Source: a virus. From it: a stretch of 43,114 nt of DNA. Shown one piece after another: positions 28,418 to 39,077 of the stretch (its first letter is position 1; each line of letters starts with the position of its first letter). Where the stretch lies: positions 1-43,114 of the IMG/VR virus record IMGVR_UViG_3300037258_000073, one strand, 5' to 3'. The translations under genes and the position numbers were made by a program. The notes under the pieces are model-generated. The model was given only the letters and a program-made list of their open reading frames with translations, had not been told where the DNA came from and ran no database searches.

Positions 28418-31400
28418 ATGGCTGCTTCCTCCCACATGCAACCGTCCTTCTTGGGCGGGGAATGGTCGGCCGAGTATCAGGGCCGGACGGACGACCCGCA
28501 TTACAAGATCGCCATGAACATCAGCGTCAACGGGTTCCCCATGGCGCAGGGTGCATGGAAGAAGCGGTCTGGCTTCCGGCGGATCGCTGCCACCTATGAC
28601 GGTAATCCGGCGCGCACCTACCCGTTCAATTTCGGGGAGGACTTCCCATTCCTGACCGAATGGTCGGAGGGCAAGCTGCGTATCTACTCCGGCGATCAGC
28701 CCGTGCTGGACAGCACCGCCAATCTGATCTCGGTCGGCGCGGTCACCCCGATGACGATCTTTGTGGACGCGGGTGGCACCGACTGGGCAACCGGCGATCA
28801 AGTTGTGCTCATCCCGGGCGCCGGGTTCGGCAACGCCTTTGGCAGCCTGCCCAATCAGCAGTTCGTCCTGACGGCGCTCGGCAGCAACTCGTTCTCTCTC
28901 ACCGACCCGCAGACTGGTGCCGACATCGACGGCAGCCAGATCGACCTTACCGGTGGCAACCCAACGGCGACGATCGGGCACATCCTGACCTTCACCACTC
29001 CCTACGTGAACGGCGACTGGTATGACGTCTTCCCGGTCATGTTTGACAATCAGATGTTCCTGTTCCACGGCGGTTACTATCCGTATGTTATCACGGCAAC
29101 CGACCTTGTTGGCGACAGCCCTCACCTGTCCTCATTCACGTTCGACCCGGCGCAACCCTTTTTCGATGATGGCCCCTACTTCGATCCGGTAGTAGGCCAG
29201 ACGGCTACCGTGTCTGGCATCTCGGGCACGGTGACAATGACGCTGACCGGCGGCTTCGGTCCGAACCAGTCTGTGCCAACGGCGGCCGACGTCGGGCGCA
29301 TGGTTCGCCTCTATAACACCCCGGATGCCTGGGACGCCGGCACGCAGTATTCTGGGTCATCCTTTGTGTTCTTCAACGGCTTGGCTTACGGGGCGACCGT
29401 GGTGGCGCCCACCATTGGCCTGCCGCCCGATCAGAACCCGGCGCAGTGGGCGCCCAACCCGAGCGCGGTTGCCTGGGGCTGGGGCTTCATTACCGCGGTG
29501 CTGAGCGACACGGAGCTGAGTGTGCGGCTGGCCTACAACATTTTCTACGCGAACACCATCACCATATGGCGCCTCGGCGTGGTCGGAGACCCGCTGCATG
29601 GCAACCCGACTTGCGGCGCTGCCCATGAGGGCCGGCTCTGGATGTTCCGCCAGAACGAGCTGTATGGCTCACAGAGCGCGGCCATCGCATCTCTGGCCCA
29701 GAGCACGACCCAGTCGGTTGCCAACATGTGGGCACCCACTGTGATCGACGGCACGGTCACCGACGCCAACGGGATCACCTACGTCCTGCAATCCGGGGAC
29801 GAGGACGCCAACAACACGCAATGGGGCATCACCAGCGCCAGCGGCATGGTGCTCGGGACGACGGCCGGAGAGTGGGTGGTCAAGGCCAGTCAGCTCGACG
29901 ACCCTATCACGCCGACCAGTATCCAGGCTCGGCGGGTGACCCGCTATAGGGTCTACAAGGCCAAGCCGGTTCAAGCGCCTCTGGCGCTGATCTTCATCCA
30001 GAAATATCAACGCAAGACCATGGAGTTCCTGGCCGATGTATTCACCGGACGATACGTCGCTCCTGACCTGTCTGTCGCGGCGAACCATGTCTCGCTACAC
30101 GGTCTCGAAGAAGTTGTCTACCAGGAAGAGACCAGTCCCTGCGTGTGGACCCGGGACCTGGAGGGCAACCTTGCTGGGTGCACTTACCGCCGGACGAGCG
30201 CCTTCGTCACCGAGGCCCCCGCGTTCGTAGGCTGGCACCGGCACACGCACGGCCAGACTGCCCGCAGCTTCAGCTCGATCGCCATAAACCCGAGCCCGAA
30301 TGGCGGCGTGCTGGACAGCCTCTACGTAGTCACCATGGAAGCCGGCGTCGATCACACCTCCCAGATCGAGCGCATGACCAAGACGTTCGAGCTGAGCGAC
30401 ACCCTGTTCAGCGCGTGGTTTCTGGATAATGCCCAGTGCCCGTCCGCTATCTTTGATGAAGGCACTGGTATCAAGCTCTACGGGTTCTACGATAAGGCCG
30501 GCTTGGTCGTGCAGGCATGGCTCGGCGGTCAGTTCCTCGGGGACTACACCGTGGACGCCCAAGGCGCCATCGTGGTTCCCTACACGAGCACGTTCACGCC
30601 AACCTTCATCCAGAACATTGGCGACCAGAACTTCGGGGAGGCTGGCACCACGGCGCGCTTCGCAGTCTCCACCACGCCGGCCCGGTCACCCAACCCGCAG
30701 ACCATGGGTAACTTCGCCGGCTCGATGACGCCGGCCGGCGGCTCCTTCGGCGTAGGCAAGTTGGCGCCGTTCTACGCCGGCAATGCGCTGTTCACGATCG
30801 CTGGGTCTGACAACACCAGCACCGCCAACTACAGCGTCAACTCCTACAACGCGAGCGCTCGTAGCCAGACATCAACGACCACCGGGGACACCTTTGGCTT
30901 TGGCAACACGGCGGGCGCCCTGCAATACGGTTGCTTCATCACGGACCCCTCGGGCAACATTCTCATCGCGCTGGACAGCTCGCACCAGGGCGAACTCATG
31001 AAGGTGGACCCCTCGGACATGAGTGTCATCAGCTCGTTCGGGGTCTATAACGCCGATACCGATCAGGACTTCGCCAATGCAGCGCCCCTGTTCAATGGCA
31101 CGGCCACCATTGGCTGTGCGGCCGGCGAGTTCTTGGTGACGACCGGCGGGATCGAAACGCTAACCTGTAACATGGACGTCATCGACACCGGCAACATGAA
31201 GTGGACGCAGGCCGCCGCGCCGACGATCGCCTGGAATGCTGCCTTTTGCCGCGGCCGATCGGGCTTGAGCGGGAGTGTGCTGGTGGCGGAACCCAGCGGC
31301 AGCAACCTGATCATGAAGGAAGTGGTGATCGCCGCGGGCGCCGGGGACGTGTTCTATGACTTCATCCTGGCGCTTCAGTCCTGGAGCAGCGGAGCTACCT

Positions 31401-32431
31401 ACCAAACCGGGGACGAAGTCCAGCACAACAACTTCGGCTGGAAGTCCACGATCGACAGCAACACGGATCAAGAGCCAGGAACCAATAGCGACTGGACCTA
31501 CATCACGAACCCCGACATCTCCCTGGAGACGCACGGCACTGTGCACCCCGCGGACGTCGATCCGACCTGGACGACGATGCAGACCGGCTCTATCGATCTC
31601 GGGTTTGACCAAACGGACGGCAACGCAATCCTGTGGGTCAGCACCGCCGACACCGTCACCAACAAGCAATACCTGATCAAGGTGAACGGGGTGGACGCTG
31701 CGGTGATGTGGGCGATCCCGGTCGCCGGGACGTCGGTCATACTCGGGCTCGGCGGCAGCCGGATCGTTGGCGGCCAACTCGGCTGGGGCAGCTCGACCGG
31801 TGTTCTCTACTCCATCAACACGCTCGCGGGCACGATCACCAGCACATTCTCTCCATCCGGCATCGGGCTGAGCGCGGCGTCCCTGCAATCGTATGACGCG
31901 ATAACCGGCGTTCTCTATGCGTTCTATAACTACAATGCCGGCACGAGCGGGGCGCCCACGCAACTCTCCGGCACGCCGAGCACGTTCGACGAGATTGGCG
32001 TCTACACCCCCGGCACGTCGATCATCGGCAACACATTCACGCTCACCGAGTATCCCTTCCCGGCGGTAGTCGGCTTCAGCTACGAGGCCCAAGGCCAGCT
32101 CCTGCGGGACCTCGATCCTGGCCCTGGTTCTAGCGGCGCACAGCTCGGCCCGGCCCTCGGCAAGAAGCGCCGCACGGCAACCTATGCCATGCTGCTGAGC
32201 CAGACACAGGTGCTTCAGGTTGGGACCGACTTCACCCACCTCTACCCAGTGCCGTTCGGAACAGTGCCGGGTGGAACGGAAATACCGCTCACCCAGTTGT
32301 TTTCCGGCGTTGTCAGGGACACATTGGGCGATGATAGTTCGTTTGACGGCATGTTGTGCTGGGCGTCTACGCAGCCTTACCCGGTCACCGTTGTCGCCGC
32401 TCAGACCTTCATCGACACCTCGGATCAGTAA
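28418..32431 (+). CDS. Large tail tubular protein B (nozzle/stabilisation protein)
   Basis: This 1337-residue protein starts QPSFLGGEWSAEYQGRTDDP and has ISVNGFPMAQGAWKKRSGFR, the opening of podovirus gp12-like nozzle proteins. T7 gp12 is about 800 residues, so this one is much longer. It carries two CBM-like modules at 305-344 and 989-1026. A middle region resembles the usual nozzle beta-propeller (MWAPTVIDGTVTDANGITYV). A C-terminal section of Gly/Asn/Thr-rich repeats, around 760-960, looks like another propeller. It should form the tail tip that touches the cell surface. Confidence 0.87.
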   Translation: MAASSHMQPSFLGGEWSAEYQGRTDDPHYKIAMNISVNGFPMAQGAWKKRSGFRRIAATYDGNPARTYPFNFGEDFPFLTEWSEGKLRIYSGDQPVLDSTANLISVGAVTPMTIFVDAGGTDWATGDQVVLIPGAGFGNAFGSLPNQQFVLTALGSNSFSLTDPQTGADIDGSQIDLTGGNPTATIGHILTFTTPYVNGDWYDVFPVMFDNQMFLFHGGYYPYVITATDLVGDSPHLSSFTFDPAQPFFDDGPYFDPVVGQTATVSGISGTVTMTLTGGFGPNQSVPTAADVGRMVRLYNTPDAWDAGTQYSGSSFVFFNGLAYGATVVAPTIGLPPDQNPAQWAPNPSAVAWGWGFITAVLSDTELSVRLAYNIFYANTITIWRLGVVGDPLHGNPTCGAAHEGRLWMFRQNELYGSQSAAIASLAQSTTQSVANMWAPTVIDGTVTDANGITYVLQSGDEDANNTQWGITSASGMVLGTTAGEWVVKASQLDDPITPTSIQARRVTRYRVYKAKPVQAPLALIFIQKYQRKTMEFLADVFTGRYVAPDLSVAANHVSLHGLEEVVYQEETSPCVWTRDLEGNLAGCTYRRTSAFVTEAPAFVGWHRHTHGQTARSFSSIAINPSPNGGVLDSLYVVTMEAGVDHTSQIERMTKTFELSDTLFSAWFLDNAQCPSAIFDEGTGIKLYGFYDKAGLVVQAWLGGQFLGDYTVDAQGAIVVPYTSTFTPTFIQNIGDQNFGEAGTTARFAVSTTPARSPNPQTMGNFAGSMTPAGGSFGVGKLAPFYAGNALFTIAGSDNTSTANYSVNSYNASARSQTSTTTGDTFGFGNTAGALQYGCFITDPSGNILIALDSSHQGELMKVDPSDMSVISSFGVYNADTDQDFANAAPLFNGTATIGCAAGEFLVTTGGIETLTCNMDVIDTGNMKWTQAAAPTIAWNAAFCRGRSGLSGSVLVAEPSGSNLIMKEVVIAAGAGDVFYDFILALQSWSSGATYQTGDEVQHNNFGWKSTIDSNTDQEPGTNSDWTYITNPDISLETHGTVHPADVDPTWTTMQTGSIDLGFDQTDGNAILWVSTADTVTNKQYLIKVNGVDAAVMWAIPVAGTSVILGLGGSRIVGGQLGWGSSTGVLYSINTLAGTITSTFSPSGIGLSAASLQSYDAITGVLYAFYNYNAGTSGAPTQLSGTPSTFDEIGVYTPGTSIIGNTFTLTEYPFPAVVGFSYEAQGQLLRDLDPGPGSSGAQLGPALGKKRRTATYAMLLSQTQVLQVGTDFTHLYPVPFGTVPGGTEIPLTQLFSGVVRDTLGDDSSFDGMLCWASTQPYPVTVVAAQTFIDTSDQ

Positions 32432-32433
32432 TC

Positions 32434-33009
32434 ATGCCGAACATTCCAACCGATGACTTCGTAGACAGCGGCACCTGGGACGCCCCGCCGAGCAGCAGTG
32501 GCTCTACCGGAGGAGGCGGCTCCAGCTTTGCGATGAGTGGGTCCTCCGCCACGAGCATAAGTGGCGCGATTGGCGACTTCGGCACGGCTATTGGCGACTT
32601 CATGTCGATTGGGTCCGATAACGCGTCGGCCGCCTCGTATGATCGCGCTGCGGCCATCGCCGGAGAGAACGTTGGGATAACTGAGGCGTCCACCTTGGTC
32701 CAGGGTTACCAACAAACCCGGGAACTCCAGAAGACACTGGGAGCACAAGGCGCATCGGTCGCCGCCAATGGGTTCACCAACAGTGGGTCCGCCCTGGACA
32801 TTGCTCGGGCGAGCGCGGAGCAAGGGGCTCTGGCGCACAGCTTGATTGTCAGCCAGGGGCAGATCACGGAAAACGCTTACCGGCAGCAGCAAAATTCCGA
32901 CTTGTCCATGGCGGCAGCCGAGCGGGCGAAAGCTCAAGGCGCTATGATCGGCGGGATCACTAGCACGCTGCAAGGCGTGGCCAGCATCGCTACTATGGCC
33001 GCGGCATAA
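32434..33009 (+). CDS. Internal virion protein, small
   Basis: This is a 191-residue protein. A Ser/Gly-rich disordered start (about 1-45) is followed by a long Ala/Gln-rich helical region (RELQKTLGAQGASVAANGFT, SAEQGALAHSLIVSQGQITE) and a hydrophobic end, GMIGGITSTLQGVASIATMA-like. This is the layout of T7 gp14-type ejection proteins. It begins three bases after the nozzle stop without a clear site, so coupling is likely. It probably helps form the channel through which DNA enters. Confidence 0.7.
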   Translation: MPNIPTDDFVDSGTWDAPPSSSGSTGGGGSSFAMSGSSATSISGAIGDFGTAIGDFMSIGSDNASAASYDRAAAIAGENVGITEASTLVQGYQQTRELQKTLGAQGASVAANGFTNSGSALDIARASAEQGALAHSLIVSQGQITENAYRQQQNSDLSMAAAERAKAQGAMIGGITSTLQGVASIATMAAA

Positions 33010-33019
33010 GGAGGGTTTG

Positions 33020-35062
33020 ATGCCCGTCATAAAAGAATACACGTCCCCAATCTCGGAACTTCATCCATCCGATCTCGGGGAGGTGTCGGCGGTCCGGTCC
33101 GCGCGCGTTGTGGACGAGCTGGGCAATGAGACGGCACACGAGGTTGGCCACGCCATCGGCAGCCTTGGCAGCATCGTCCAGAGCTACGGCGAGTTCTCAG
33201 AGAAGCACTTCGGCCTGCAAGAGATCGTGAACGGGGCGGCCACAGCAGCCACCCTGCACGCCTCCCACCAAGCATACGCCGACGCCCTGTTCCGCGATCC
33301 GGCCAACCTGAACAACCCGAACGTCGGCAACATGGCCTTGGCGAATGCCGGGCCGGACTACGAGAAGTTCATCAACAGCTTCCAGACCGATACGGGCCGG
33401 CGCTGGGCGCAAGAGCAGGTGATCCGGGACAAAGAGAACCTTGTCAACCATGTGGTCGCCGGGCAGAGCGCGCTCCAGGGCGAGGCCATCCAGAACAACC
33501 TGCACAACTGGCTCACGACCACGAGTGACGCCGTCTACCGGAACCCGACCAGTATGGCTTCGGCGTTGGCCGGCGTCGATCCGCTCGTGAACAGCATGAT
33601 CGATAACATGCCCGGCCTGTCGGTCGAGCAGCAAATTCGGTTCCGCGCTCTGGGTGACGAGGCCAAGAAAAAAATCCAGGAGGCATCCCTCTACGGGATG
33701 GCCGACAAGAACCCGGGCGCCGCGCAGCGCATATTCGAGGCCAACCCTCAGGCTTACGACAAGGTAGACGGCGTCGAGGTGCACCGCATGTTCGACTTCA
33801 TGCAGCGCCGGGACCGCCAAGAGCAGATGGCGATGAGGGCCGACCAGCGCTTCCAGCAAGAGGATAACGACCGGAACTGGCAAATAAAGTTCTTCCAGAC
33901 CGGCACTCTGAACGACGCGGGCGGCTTCACTCCGCAACCCGGCTTCATCAGCAACGCCATCCGATCGGGCGCCGGCCCCGCGGCGATCCGGAGCATGCTG
34001 GACTTCGCGGACCGAGCGGCGGCCCCGCACTCCACGCCCGGGTTCGAGCATGAGATGATCACCGGGCTTATCTCTGGGCGCTACACCACCGCCGATCTTC
34101 TCAACGCGGTCGGCCGCACGGATGGCCCGTCTCTGTCGAAATCCGATGCCATTGGCATCATGACCCTGACGAACGGCATGGACAGCGATGAGAAGCGCTT
34201 GATGGCTGGGCTCCAGAACGAAGCCAAGGCGAACCTCGCTCCGGCGCGAGACATTCTCGGCAACGTCGATCCGGTCGGCGCGCACAATCTGTCCAAGTTC
34301 ACCGCCTGGGAGATGGACGCGCTCAAGACCGGACTGGCGCAGGGCAAAACTCGCGGCCAGCTCCTGGACCCGCGGAGCCCGGACTACATCCTGAAGAACG
34401 TTCCGTGGTCCTACTTCCAGGGCTCAATGACGGATGCCGTGAACGACGCCATTCAAAACGAAGGACCGAACCCGGCGGCCAACCGAACTCTGGCTCAGCT
34501 CGCTGGCGCCGTCCCGCCGCCCTCGGGCGACCAAGCGCACCGCGACAGCTTCGTCGAGCGCATCATGCGCTTCGGAGAACACAGTCAGCCCGGTGCGACC
34601 GCGGTCAGTCCCGCTGGGGCAACCGGCGAGATGCAGGTTATGCCGAGAACGGCAGCCAACCCCGGCATGGGTATCCGGCCTTCAGATGGCACTCCCGCGG
34701 ACACCGCGCGCGTGGGGCGCGAATATGCGACCGCACTCTGGGACAAATACAGCGGCGGCTCGGTTGCAGCGCGTGAGGTGTTGGCGTCGGCCGCCTACAA
34801 TGCCGGACCGGCCCAAGTAGACGCGTGGTTGAAGACGATCGGGGACCCGCGCTCGGGTGCTATCACACCGCAGGAGTTCATCAATCGCATTCCGCTGGCA
34901 GAAACTCGCGCATACGCGCAACGTGTCACTGGTATTGGCGGGGCCAATGAGCCACTTACCGGGGAGCAGCTTCGCGAACGCCTGCGCACTATGACGCCGG
35001 CAGAGCGAGCTCGTTACTTCCTGTTCGGCCCGGGGGCCGGCAGCGCTCCATCGCCTCCGTAG
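33020..35062 (+). CDS. Internal virion protein with lytic transglycosylase domain
   Basis: This is a 680-residue ejection protein. Residues 1-500 are helical. Residues about 510-600 form an SLT-type peptidoglycan transglycosylase: FGEHS with Glu520 as likely catalyst, AVSPAGATGEMQVMPRTA, and AYN (592-594). The usual E-S pair is E-H-S here and the usual GLMQ is GEMQ. It should open the cell wall locally during DNA entry, the job done in T7 by gp16. AAGGAGGGTTTG precedes the ATG; a TTG one codon earlier is less likely. Confidence 0.85.
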   Translation: MPVIKEYTSPISELHPSDLGEVSAVRSARVVDELGNETAHEVGHAIGSLGSIVQSYGEFSEKHFGLQEIVNGAATAATLHASHQAYADALFRDPANLNNPNVGNMALANAGPDYEKFINSFQTDTGRRWAQEQVIRDKENLVNHVVAGQSALQGEAIQNNLHNWLTTTSDAVYRNPTSMASALAGVDPLVNSMIDNMPGLSVEQQIRFRALGDEAKKKIQEASLYGMADKNPGAAQRIFEANPQAYDKVDGVEVHRMFDFMQRRDRQEQMAMRADQRFQQEDNDRNWQIKFFQTGTLNDAGGFTPQPGFISNAIRSGAGPAAIRSMLDFADRAAAPHSTPGFEHEMITGLISGRYTTADLLNAVGRTDGPSLSKSDAIGIMTLTNGMDSDEKRLMAGLQNEAKANLAPARDILGNVDPVGAHNLSKFTAWEMDALKTGLAQGKTRGQLLDPRSPDYILKNVPWSYFQGSMTDAVNDAIQNEGPNPAANRTLAQLAGAVPPPSGDQAHRDSFVERIMRFGEHSQPGATAVSPAGATGEMQVMPRTAANPGMGIRPSDGTPADTARVGREYATALWDKYSGGSVAAREVLASAAYNAGPAQVDAWLKTIGDPRSGAITPQEFINRIPLAETRAYAQRVTGIGGANEPLTGEQLRERLRTMTPAERARYFLFGPGAGSAPSPP

Positions 35063-35071
35063 TAGGGTATC

Positions 35072-38000
35072 ATGTCTGATCAACCGAACGAACTGGCCGG
35101 CATCGGCACCACAACCCAGATGAACGCCGACTTGTCGCACTGGCAAGATCGCGTTGGCCTCGCCCGACAGTCCGGGGCATCTTGGGATGACATCCGCAAT
35201 GCCATCATCCAGCGCCGGTCTGAAGCCGCCGCCATGGGCATACCCGACGCGGACATCAACCACGCTATGGGCGTGCGGGACGCCGAGGACCTCATGACCC
35301 GGCTGTCGGATCAAGCGCAGGGCCGGCTGGAGGCAGCACAGCCCCCGACGCCAGTGGGCGCGGACCCCGCGATGAACTCCATAGCGCAGCCGATCCGGGA
35401 CTTCGCGCACGAGTTCGCGGACGGCCTCCGCACCAGCTCGGGCGGTCTCATCCTCGGGACCAAGTCGCAAATCCTGCCACAAGATGCTGGCTTCGCGGCG
35501 CGGCTGGCGTTCCACGCCGGGGAGAACGTTGGCGACATCCCGGCCATGGTCGTTGGCGGCGCTCTGGGACGGGCTGGAGGCGCCATGCTTGCTACGGCTG
35601 TAGCTGGTCCGGAGGCGGCCCCCATGGGCGCGGTGCTCGGCCAAGGGGCCGGCGCCATGGCTCTCCCGGAGTTCATCAAGCAAGAGTATGCGACGTCGAT
35701 GACGAATGGCGAGGTGTCTGGCCCCGGGGACTTCGCCTCCCGGCAGATGGCCGTCCTGTGGAACACCGCCAAGCAAGGCCTCGTCGGGGCGCTTACGGGC
35801 GGAGCAGGTAAGCTCGCCAAGTCTGGGATGCAGACCATGGGCGCGTCGGAACTGTCGCAGCTCCTGACCAAGACGAGCGCCGAGCTGGCGACCCTGACGA
35901 CCGCCGGCAAGGCAGTGGAGGGGCAGTTGCCAAACTGGCAAGACCTCATCGACGGTGCCGTCCTCCTGGCCGCCATGCATGGGGCCGCACACGTCGTGAG
36001 CAGCGCCAGCACCGCCTCGACGAACTTGCTGGACAACTGGGCCAAGACCGGGCAGCAGCCCGTGGAGGCTGTCTGGCAGGCCGCCAACGACCCGGTAGTG
36101 CGGCAGCGCCTTACCCTCCCCTTCCCTCCGGAGCCCCCGCCAGGGTCCAGCGAGGTGCCAACGCCGACCGGTTCTGCGGTGTTCCCCCATAGCCCAGAGC
36201 TGGCCCCCAAGGGTGAGATCGAACTACCGGCCAGCAAACCGGCCAACCCTGCTATGACTGGCGGGCTGGACGAGCACGGAAACCCGCGCGTGGTGGGTCA
36301 AGTCGGCAACGGACCGGAAGCGGCCAACCAACCGGTCACGCCGCCAGATATCTGGGAAGGAGCTAGTGGCCGCTGGGCGGTCGAAACCCAGCCCAGTTTT
36401 ATACAGCGCATGAAGACCAACGCCTGGAGCGTATATCAAGACTTGTTCAACAAGTCGTTCCCTGTCAATCAATTGCAGCAGCTCTTGATCGATAAGAAGG
36501 TTAGCATACCGGACGCCCTTAACCCAAAAGTCCTGTTCCGCATTGCAGAGTTGTCGAGCACCACGTCTACCTACATGGTAGAGAAGGGCATGATCAACGG
36601 CGATCGTAATACGGTCGGCCCATCGCTCAATGAAATAGTCAAGCCTTTTGACAAAGAGACCGGCAACCGCACGTTCTGGAATTACGCCCTGGCTCGCGTA
36701 GCGCTGTCCGACGCCACCAAGGATACCGGGCTGGACCTTGGTCAGGCCGCCGCCATGGTGAAGGATGGCGACACAGACTACAGCGCTGCCTTCGATCGGT
36801 TGGTCGAGTGGCGCAATGGCACGCTGCGCTATGCTCGGGACCACGGCACTGTCTCTGATGAAGACTACCAGCGGGTTGTTGCCAACGCAGAGGCTGGCCT
36901 CCCGGTTCGCCGCCAGGAGCTTGAGGGCGCGTGGGAGCACGCCAACGGGCCGAAGGGGAAGATGGCGGCACAGAACATTGGGGAGCGCGAGGGCTCGGAG
37001 CTGCCCATCCTGAACATGCGAGCCCAACTTATGCAGGACGCCTTCGTGCGAGTTGGCCGGGCGGACGCCAATCGTGCTGTTCGGGCTGCCGCCGATCTCG
37101 CGTCGCAAGTTGGTCTGGCCGAGCGCGTCTCGACGGAGCTGGCCCCAAAGGAGCCGACCGAGGAAACCAGCAACATCGGCTGGACCACGGAGAGCGATCT
37201 CGTATCGGTCTGGCGCGATGGCCAGAAAGAGACGTGGCGCTTTGCCGACCCGGCGATCACGAACTTCATTCGCACCATGAACGAAGGGTCTGACAACAGC
37301 ACGACCGAGCGCGTCACAGCGTGGCTGGCCAACATCCAGCGCCAGGGTATCACCCTCAATCCACTGTTCCCGCTTCGCCTACTGACCTATGACGTGCCGT
37401 GGCAGTTCATCACGAAGCCAGGGTTTCAGAACACCATCTCCCAGGTTGCTACCGGGGTGCGAGCGCTCATCTTCGGCGCAGCTCCAGAAGGCCATGGCTA
37501 CGATGAATGGCTGCGCAGCGGTGGAGCGGAGCGAGTGTTCAAGCGGTTCGCGGTGAACGATTACGTGACCGACATCTTGAAGGACAAAGCTGACCCATCG
37601 TTCACCGACAGTATCATGGGCGCGGTCAAAGCGCCGTTCAACGCGTTGCAGAACTGGTCGCACACCATCACGCAGTTCCAACGGGTAGGCAAGTTCGTGC
37701 AAGAGCGGCAGGGCGGCGCCAGCATGGAGAAGGCCGGCGCACTGTCAACCGATGCGTCCTTCCACCGTCCCGGCTTCGGCGGCGCGCTGGGACGAGACAT
37801 CAACTCCATCCATCCCTTCTTCGCGGCCTACCTCAATGGTCTGGAGCAGACGGCAAAGAGCTTACTTGGCATTGGCAAAACCCTGGACGATCGCACGATC
37901 AACCCGATGCAGACGATCTTGAAGGCCAGCATTGTGATCACCGCCCCGGTCATGTGGAGCTACTCGCAATACAAAGACGAGGAATGGTATAAGGCGGTGC

Positions 38001-39073
38001 CAGAATGGCAGAAGGACGCCGGCTTCTTCCTTCGGCAAGGCGTGTTCATTCCGTTGCCTCCGGTGCTGAACTTTGTGTTCGGCGCCATACCTCGGCGTCT
38101 CACGGAAGCGTTCATAGACGACAACCCGAACGCGGCCAAGCATCTGCTCGCCGGGCTCGGCGCCAGCTTTGCGCCCCCGATGAGTTCCCTCCTGGCCGCC
38201 AACATAGCGGCGCCCATCCTGGAGAAGATCGGGGAGAAGGCGTTCGTCCGCGGGGAGCCCGAGAAGGAAACCGACAAGCGCTTGCCGGCCGACCGGTGGG
38301 GACCGTATACGACTGAGACCGCCAAAGGCATGGCGAAGTTCCTGTCCGACGTGCCGCTCATCAAGGGCGCCGAGCTAACCCCCTACCAGATTGACAATTT
38401 CATCCAGGCATGGTCTGGCTCCTTGGGCATGGCTGCCGTGAAGTATGGGGAGATGGCGCTGCAACAGGCCGGCGTCATAAAGCCGAACGCGCCTGCGCTG
38501 CGCGCCTCTGACTTCCCATTGCTCAGCTCGTGGACTACGCGCTATCCGACCGCCAACGCGCAGCCAATCCTGGACTATGAAGACCGCATGCGCAAGAGTG
38601 AAGAGCTGCACGGCTCTCTCCACCAGCTCCTGCAAACGGGCGACGTCGATCGGTTTCTTCAGTTGGTCCAGGAGAACCCGGCCAGCACTTTGTTGCACGC
38701 CAGGGCGCCCTTGGGCCGCAATGTCATCCCCGGTGCCAATGACACGGGACCGGAGACCGACGCCCTCAAGCAGGCCGCCAGCCCGGAGAACTTGGCCAAG
38801 CTGCGGCCCGATCTGGAGATCGTGCTCCAGGTGTCCAAAGGCATGACGGCAGCCCGCACGTTTGCCCAGGACATCGGCCAACTGCCGGTGGGCCAGTCGC
38901 TGAAGCCGGCGGAGCAAAGGACCCTGGACGAGATCGTGCAGCAGATCGGCGGCAAATCGAAGCCCGAGCTGTCGGCCAACGACAAGCGGCAGCTTCTGGA
39001 CCAGACTTACTCCATCATGCAGATGATGGCGGAGCGAGGGCTCAAGTCGATGGACCGGCTCCATATGGAGTAG
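35072..39073 (+). CDS. Large internal virion (ejection) protein
   Basis: This is a 1333-residue protein. Residues about 155-210 are Gly/Ala-rich and hydrophobic (MVVGGALGRAGGAMLATAVA), possibly membrane-inserting. A Pro-rich linker lies near 345-400. Residues about 790-1000 include ALQNWSHTITQFQRVGKFVQ and SIHPFFAAYLNGLEQTAKSL (P915), which resemble the large-polyvalent-protein domain LPD38. A helical C-terminus follows. By size and position it corresponds to the T7 gp15/gp16 class that is injected with the DNA. The promoter of the lysis cassette begins five bases after its stop. Confidence 0.8.
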   Translation: MSDQPNELAGIGTTTQMNADLSHWQDRVGLARQSGASWDDIRNAIIQRRSEAAAMGIPDADINHAMGVRDAEDLMTRLSDQAQGRLEAAQPPTPVGADPAMNSIAQPIRDFAHEFADGLRTSSGGLILGTKSQILPQDAGFAARLAFHAGENVGDIPAMVVGGALGRAGGAMLATAVAGPEAAPMGAVLGQGAGAMALPEFIKQEYATSMTNGEVSGPGDFASRQMAVLWNTAKQGLVGALTGGAGKLAKSGMQTMGASELSQLLTKTSAELATLTTAGKAVEGQLPNWQDLIDGAVLLAAMHGAAHVVSSASTASTNLLDNWAKTGQQPVEAVWQAANDPVVRQRLTLPFPPEPPPGSSEVPTPTGSAVFPHSPELAPKGEIELPASKPANPAMTGGLDEHGNPRVVGQVGNGPEAANQPVTPPDIWEGASGRWAVETQPSFIQRMKTNAWSVYQDLFNKSFPVNQLQQLLIDKKVSIPDALNPKVLFRIAELSSTTSTYMVEKGMINGDRNTVGPSLNEIVKPFDKETGNRTFWNYALARVALSDATKDTGLDLGQAAAMVKDGDTDYSAAFDRLVEWRNGTLRYARDHGTVSDEDYQRVVANAEAGLPVRRQELEGAWEHANGPKGKMAAQNIGEREGSELPILNMRAQLMQDAFVRVGRADANRAVRAAADLASQVGLAERVSTELAPKEPTEETSNIGWTTESDLVSVWRDGQKETWRFADPAITNFIRTMNEGSDNSTTERVTAWLANIQRQGITLNPLFPLRLLTYDVPWQFITKPGFQNTISQVATGVRALIFGAAPEGHGYDEWLRSGGAERVFKRFAVNDYVTDILKDKADPSFTDSIMGAVKAPFNALQNWSHTITQFQRVGKFVQERQGGASMEKAGALSTDASFHRPGFGGALGRDINSIHPFFAAYLNGLEQTAKSLLGIGKTLDDRTINPMQTILKASIVITAPVMWSYSQYKDEEWYKAVPEWQKDAGFFLRQGVFIPLPPVLNFVFGAIPRRLTEAFIDDNPNAAKHLLAGLGASFAPPMSSLLAANIAAPILEKIGEKAFVRGEPEKETDKRLPADRWGPYTTETAKGMAKFLSDVPLIKGAELTPYQIDNFIQAWSGSLGMAAVKYGEMALQQAGVIKPNAPALRASDFPLLSSWTTRYPTANAQPILDYEDRMRKSEELHGSLHQLLQTGDVDRFLQLVQENPASTLLHARAPLGRNVIPGANDTGPETDALKQAASPENLAKLRPDLEIVLQVSKGMTAARTFAQDIGQLPVGQSLKPAEQRTLDEIVQQIGGKSKPELSANDKRQLLDQTYSIMQMMAERGLKSMDRLHME

Positions 39074-39077
39074 GGCA

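Noticed and set aside
34682-36190. 502-codon minus-strand ORF opposite the ejection genes
   Set aside because: Composition is Arg/Gly/His-rich as expected of an antisense frame; the sense genes have clear domains and sites. The same applies to 31160-32239, 33197-34285 and 28112-29125.
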